Shown in pieces: positions 59,593 through 64,000 of a stretch of DNA of 64,000 nucleotides. The notes under the pieces are model-generated. The model was not told where the DNA came from and did no database searches. It was given only the letters and a program-made list of their open reading frames with translations. Made by a program: the position numbers and the translations under genes. Numbering within the stretch: position 1 is the stretch's first letter; the number at the start of each line of letters is the position of its first letter. Source of the DNA: Acanthopleura granulata (lineage: Eukaryota > Mollusca > Polyplacophora > Chitonida > Chitonidae); the NCBI GenBank assembly GCA_016165875.1, contig JABBOT010000001.1, positions 35,705,011 to 35,769,010 on the forward strand, written 5' to 3'.

Positions 59593-60561
59593 GTAGGTGT
59601 GCTGCTATGTGTTCTTGTGTTTAGCGTAACTGTATCTGTTAACACGGAGGGTAATACAAACAAAGCGTGTGTGGAAGGTAAAGCAGCCAGGATAAGGCCC
59701 GCATTAGCACAGGTTTACACTGAGAAGATGACTGTTTACAATCTCAGTAATGAAACTACTTATTTCCCAGGGGAGATGTCCAACGAATCCAAAAAGTCAT
59801 CATGGGATGGACTTTGGGTTTTTTGGTTTAGCTGGGCATTTTTTTACACGATTACCAAACAATCTGAGGAAGGGTTTTCGGTTTTAGTAATTTCACCACA
59901 GCTGCTGTCCTACTTTGTTTTCAAACATGGTAATATTTGGGCGACTGGCTCTCTTATATTCCCTTTTCCACGCACCCATAGCAACACTGCAAGATACCTT
60001 CCGAAATGGCTTCCTTATTTCACTATAAACAGTTCATTGAAGCCATGCATTCCTTCTTATCGATTACATTACTTCTTAACACTCTTGCTGGGCTCTTTGT
60101 CACTTTTTCCAGGTATACCACCATGATATAAGGATTGCAGGAATATACAGTTTCTTATAAATCGATGATGAAGTGGTAATGCGATCTCACATTAAACCAA
60201 TTTACCTTATTGTCTACTTCCCAATATATTAGTACACACATGTAGCCATGAAGCCTTATAATTGTTTGACACCCGAACAATCCTACACACAACTCTGATA
60301 TACCTTATCAGTATCCAATCGCGCCTGACATATGATATTGCTGTTCACAGACATTGTGTGTTACTATGAAGTACTTGTTTTTAGAGCACTTGACCAACGC
60401 ATAATCCAATGCCGTTGTTTTTGTCTATCCTTTGCCGAAAATTTTTGTCCCGCGCTTTTATGGCTCATTGGTGCTATCGTAAGTACTATTGAACCAATGC
60501 TAGGTTACGTTAATCAAAGCCATTAACTGGTCGTTAGGGATAACGTGTAAGTTATTATCCA
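59593..60561 (+). other. Start of the intron after the GABA-B-like exon
   Basis: Begins GTAGGTGTG. The receptor domain expected next (a conserved Cys, then the ligand-site loop) is not found here. The intron probably runs to or beyond the window end, unless a short exon was missed. Confidence 0.55.
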
Positions 60562-60712
60562 GGGGCCACCTTACACAAAGCTTCATAAATCATATTACCG
60601 CGTAATGTTTTCGTAAATGACATTGTGGAAAGGCTATATCGCCACAACGTGACTTGATTTACGAGAAAAGTTGCGAAAAATTTATTTACGACGGTTTGTG
60701 TAAGTGGGCTCT
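60562..60712. repeat. MITE-like palindromic element
   Basis: The left arm CACCTTACACAAAGCTTCAT ... TTTTCGTAAATGACATTGTG pairs with the right arm complement CACTTACACAAACCGTCGTA ... TCTCGTAAATCAAGTCACG. Imperfect ~62-bp arms meet almost without a loop. The outer ends are GGGGCC and GGGCTC. No coding capacity. It lies inside the presumed GABA-B-like intron. Confidence 0.8.
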
Positions 60713-61020
60713 GAACCTAGGGTTATGAAAATTGTAGCATGTGTTGGCATTTGTTATCGGTTGCAAACATGTTGATTTTGTCTCACTTGAATGATTCATC
60801 GTCGCACACAGCAGGCTCGTTAATAGATCACACGGTTAGGCTTTTGGGAATGTGCATACCCAGTTATAATCGTGGTGCACATAACGACGTATGATTACAG
60901 TATTTTATTAATATATCACATGTCAGGATTTCAACTTCCAGGCTCCATTATCCTTTTAGGTACGGATAAAATACCTGTTTTTAAGACTAATTTTTGCAAG
61001 CAAGTTTCTGTGTAAGGCAA

Positions 61021-61531
61021 TTAGTCCGAGGTTGCTCAGACATTGAAATTTGCATTAGAAATGACGCGGACGCTCAAATTTTACGTCTGAGAGAGCGCTA
61101 TGCTCAACCGTGCGGCTGTTATAAAACTGCTGCCTGGAAACATATATCTACAAACATGTTGTTTAGCCCATTTAAGGTAGATTTATAGAAAAATGGAAAA
61201 CTACCCATTGTCGTTATGCGTTCAAGATGTCAAGAATGTTTTAAGCAAACCGAGAGGGATTCGTTTTGAATTTGCTTTAGGTGGGCAACGGAGACCGGAA
61301 TAATTTAGATATGCTAAATAGAATGGTATGTAGTTACCAAGGTTTCCGGAGAGTAGTTTTATTACAGTTTTTAGGTTCATGTTAGGCACGTTTCTTGGAC
61401 GTGAAAGGCTGGTCTGAAAGTCAGACAACATCGCCGCACGGTAGAGTATAGGGCAGGCGTGAAAATTCGAGCGTCGCTGGCCACCACCTCATTTCTAATG
61501 CAAATTTCAACATCTGAGCAACCTCGGACTA
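61021..61531. repeat. Inverted pair of ~100-bp repeats
   Basis: The left arm 61021-61119 (TAGTCCGAGGTTGCTCAGAC, ATTGAAATTTGCATTAGAAA) recurs inverted at 61432-61531, where the complement reads TAGTCCGAGGTTGCTCAGAT, GTTGAAATTTGCATTAGAAA. The first ~44 bases are nearly identical. After a ~10-base gap, ACGCTCAAATTTT/ACGCTCGAATTTT and CCGTGCGGC also match. The spacer is about 310 bp and unique. Either two opposite insertions or a foldback element. Confidence 0.8.
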
Positions 61532-62024
61532 TAGGACAATATAACAAATTTTCTAATGGTGACATCTATTACATGTTAAATAGTTACTCTGCTTTTCTCA
61601 AATGATAAATGTTAATGTTGAAAACCAGCACCAGATGTTAGTGTCGTCACAGCTGTGCTTTTATAGAATGAGTTTGACAAATTGTGACAAGTTCAAAATT
61701 ACAGTTTCATGCAGGCCGTTAACAATAAATGTATTGATTGTGCTTAGCTGTTCTGTGCCTCTTATTCACATACTTTCCCCTAAATTTCGAAATACATTGA
61801 AGTGGGCAAGCGCCTAGTACCTAATGGCCTCCAAATTTTATCGAGGATGTGGTCTTATTGTTCTGCGGCTGCAACGTAAGACTCATTTTCTTGGCCGTCA
61901 ATGCATTGGACAAGAAGTTTTCAAACGACTGTGTTTCAAAGTCTAGAGTAGCAAATTAGCAGAGTTTGGCTAAACCGGGGTTAGTTTGAACTGGGTTCGT
62001 AATGGGTCGACTCTATTTACATCT

Positions 62025-62249
62025 AGTCGGTTAGCGCGTTAGCGTAGCGCAATGACCCAGAAGCCTCCAACCAATAAAGTCGCTGTGAGTTCAAGACGAG
62101 CTTATGCTGGCTTCCTCTCCGGCCGTACGTGGGAAGGTTCGCCAGCAACCTGCGGATGGTCGTTGGTTTCCTCCGGGCTGTGCCCGGTTTCCTACGAAGT
62201 GAAATATTCTTCAGTACGGCGTAAAACATCAATCAAATAAATAAATAAA
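62025..62249 (+). mobile_element. SINE-1 with target-site duplication, partly deleted
   Basis: Starts within box A (AGTCGGTTAGCGCG), and has GTGAGTTCAAGACGAG and CTTCCTCTCCGGCCGTACGT. It then jumps from GGTTTCCTACG to AAGTGAAATATTC, losing the CACCATAATGCTGGCC part, and ends in (AAAT)n. It is flanked by TATTTACATCT at 62014-62024 and 62250-62260. Confidence 0.93.
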
Positions 62250-62260
62250 TATTTACATCT

Positions 62261-64000
62261 GACAAACTGACAAGGGCATTTTCCGTGTGAACTTTCCAGC
62301 AGACTTGCAAAAGCTTTGTTTTTTCCAAAAGTACAGGTTTATTGTGGGTAATTTTTTTCTTTTTCTTTAGAAATACAGTGTTCACGTTTTGCCATATATT
62401 TGATTTCATCTGAGTCCATAAGCCAGAAGTGTACGATACATTGGCCATGTGGGTTGCATTAAGCACAAGTCCGACACGCACTGGGACGTTATATTTAAAT
62501 CGGACATTTTTACTGAGATGATCATATGCACCTTTTTCAAGTGTATGCCCTTTTTTTCCCAAAACTTCGTTAATCTCGTTTTTGTAACTTTCCTCGTAAA
62601 TCACATCGCCTTATGGGACAATAACCAAGACAACATCATTTACGGAAATGAAAGCGGAAAAAAATTGACATGGCAGTTTGTCGAAAGTGGCCCCTGATGT
62701 TGGCATCCTACATGCAATTCGCATTAATAGCCCGCTCATTCATCCAAACATGTCAAAGTTGTCACCATTTACCACGTATTGTGGAGGAGAGAACGGTGTT
62801 ATTGACGGCAACCAGGAACAGTACATATAGCTGGAGCTCACGTAAAGTGGAGGTCTTTGTAAAACTTCAGTATGCTGTTGCAGTATGCTGCTGGAAGTTG
62901 CTCTGTACGCCAGGAAGTAAGTATGTAGCTCACTGAATAATTGTTAGAGGGCATCAAAAAGGTTTGACGAGAGACAAGTCATAAAGCATATATTTGTCAT
63001 TTTATACATGTTTCAGGTTTTATGTCTTTTCATCTGCGAAAAACATGTAAGACCCCAATTAAGTTTACGATGCAGTTTTCTCCAGAAGAACACTCCCCTA
63101 AATGACCACGTGACTTATCGAAGCTGGTTCCCTCGCCATTTTTCAACTTTGGAAACGATGTGACTACCAACATCGAAGCGAAAAGCCAAGATATAAATAT
63201 GTTCAATTTTGGCATTGCTATGCGTTATACCACGTCTAGGCTCCATTCCGAAAAAAATACAAGCTTGAGAGAATAGAAAAGAAAGAACCTAGAAAGCCTA
63301 AAATATCAAGGAAGATCTTGCCAACTATAAAGCTTGAACTTTCCAGGAAAGCAATCATCGTTTGGCAAAACTTAGTCAGCGGAAGTTTTTGCGTGAGGTT
63401 GGCAATTCCCGACTTACCACATTAAATAGATGTCAACCGGAACTTGCTAAATCATTGCAAAGCTCCAGTTGTATTTCAACGGAATTAAATTTTGCAATTT
63501 AAAGAAGGAAGTAATGGCAACTCTGAACCTGTGTCGGGTATATTGCTCATAAACATGTAGGTTTATAGTGATCTGTGACTGTTATCGGGAATTTCCCAAT
63601 CAGTCTATTTGTAATTCATATCACACCGCAATACACCTCAGCAACTGCGGGTTTCCGTTTTGTAAACACAAACATTTCTCTGCATCACTCAATCAACACA
63701 AGCCTTTGGTGTACTTCAGTAAAGCATTTATACGATTCCTGTACTGCGTAACGAATGACAGTCACAATTTCACGCGGGAAAGCCTGGCCGTGTGAATAGT
63801 TGCATATGCGTTTGTCACGGGCTAAGATACTAAGTGTCAAATTATATAACATTGCGGAAATAGCAGACCGTGTGGCATTGGGAGCATTTGTCATTGTCTC
63901 TTCTAGGATGGCCCCGGGCGCTTACCATGGGCAGATTAGTTAGGTATTCTTATTATCCACATCGATCCCTTTGTGAAGGAGAGTGTTCTGCGCTTTAGCC
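62261..64000. other. No exon recognised
   Basis: A frame at 62449-62697 (plus) and overlapping minus-strand frames (62233-62604) have no recognisable domain, and the minus one runs into the SINE. The region is expected to be intron of the GABA-B-like gene if that gene continues on the plus strand. Confidence 0.4.

Noticed and set aside
59593..60126. Continuation of the receptor frame beyond the splice donor
   Set aside because: Similarity to the receptor family stops exactly at AAG|GTAGGTG, and the following residues are unlike the ligand-binding domain. Treated as intron.
1..64000. Search for CRISPR arrays, rRNA, functional tRNAs, and transposase or reverse-transcriptase genes
   Set aside because: None seen. 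All tRNA-like sequences continue into SINE bodies or lack a cloverleaf. The mobile elements present are non-autonomous.

Overview
The window looks like intergenic or intronic DNA from an invertebrate, most likely a lophotrochozoan and probably a mollusc. No bacterial gene layout, operons or Shine-Dalgarno context are visible. The main clue is one tRNA-derived SINE family (called SINE-1 here), with about seventeen copies or fragments on both strands. It has an RNA polymerase III box A/box B head, a conserved central body, and a tail reading GAGTACGGCGTAAAACACC followed by (AAAT)n. This is the style of SINE known from molluscan genomes. A second tRNA-headed family (SINE-2) ends in a (CATA)n tail, and at least two further tRNA-headed fragments are present. 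The species cannot be named from sequence alone.

Only one protein-coding exon is convincing. It lies at 59371-59592 on the plus strand: a signal peptide followed by the first strand and helix of a family-C GPCR ligand-binding domain, closest in pattern to GABA-B receptors. It ends at a clean GT splice donor, and the rest of the gene should lie downstream. A TATA-box promoter with a short first exon is a plausible second transcription start at 37248-37321. Almost all other long open frames are accidental or run through repeats.

Layout. 1-2.9 kb: unique AT-rich DNA. 2.9-7.2 kb: a diverged direct duplication (2936-4935 and 5715-7175, plus a fragment at 5405-5508) with a SINE in one copy and an empty site in the other. 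7.2-10.25 kb: unique DNA with SINE pieces. 10.26-23.55 kb: a head-to-tail segmental duplication (unit A 10262-17822, unit B 17823-23545). It holds differential SINE insertions, a minisatellite present only in A, and a roughly 610-bp block far more conserved than its surroundings. 23.5-35.8 kb: mostly unique DNA with a 90-bp tandem repeat, a 130-155-bp tandem array and SINE remnants. 35.8-42.1 kb: three foldback or MITE-like elements, the promoter candidate, a small direct duplication and a SINE with perfect target-site duplications. 44.6-50.65 kb: three related long repeat units, two of them in tandem. 50.7-58.9 kb: mostly unique DNA. 58.9-64 kb: the GABA-B-like exon and its following intron, with two more inverted-repeat elements and one SINE.

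The strongest observations are the insertion histories that can be read inside the window. In the 10-23 kb duplication, SINE-2 sits at the same place in both units and so predates the duplication. SINE-1 copies at 10408 and 14281 have target-site duplications, and unit B keeps the empty sites, so they came later. All coordinates and similarity statements are by eye. No alignment or database search was run.
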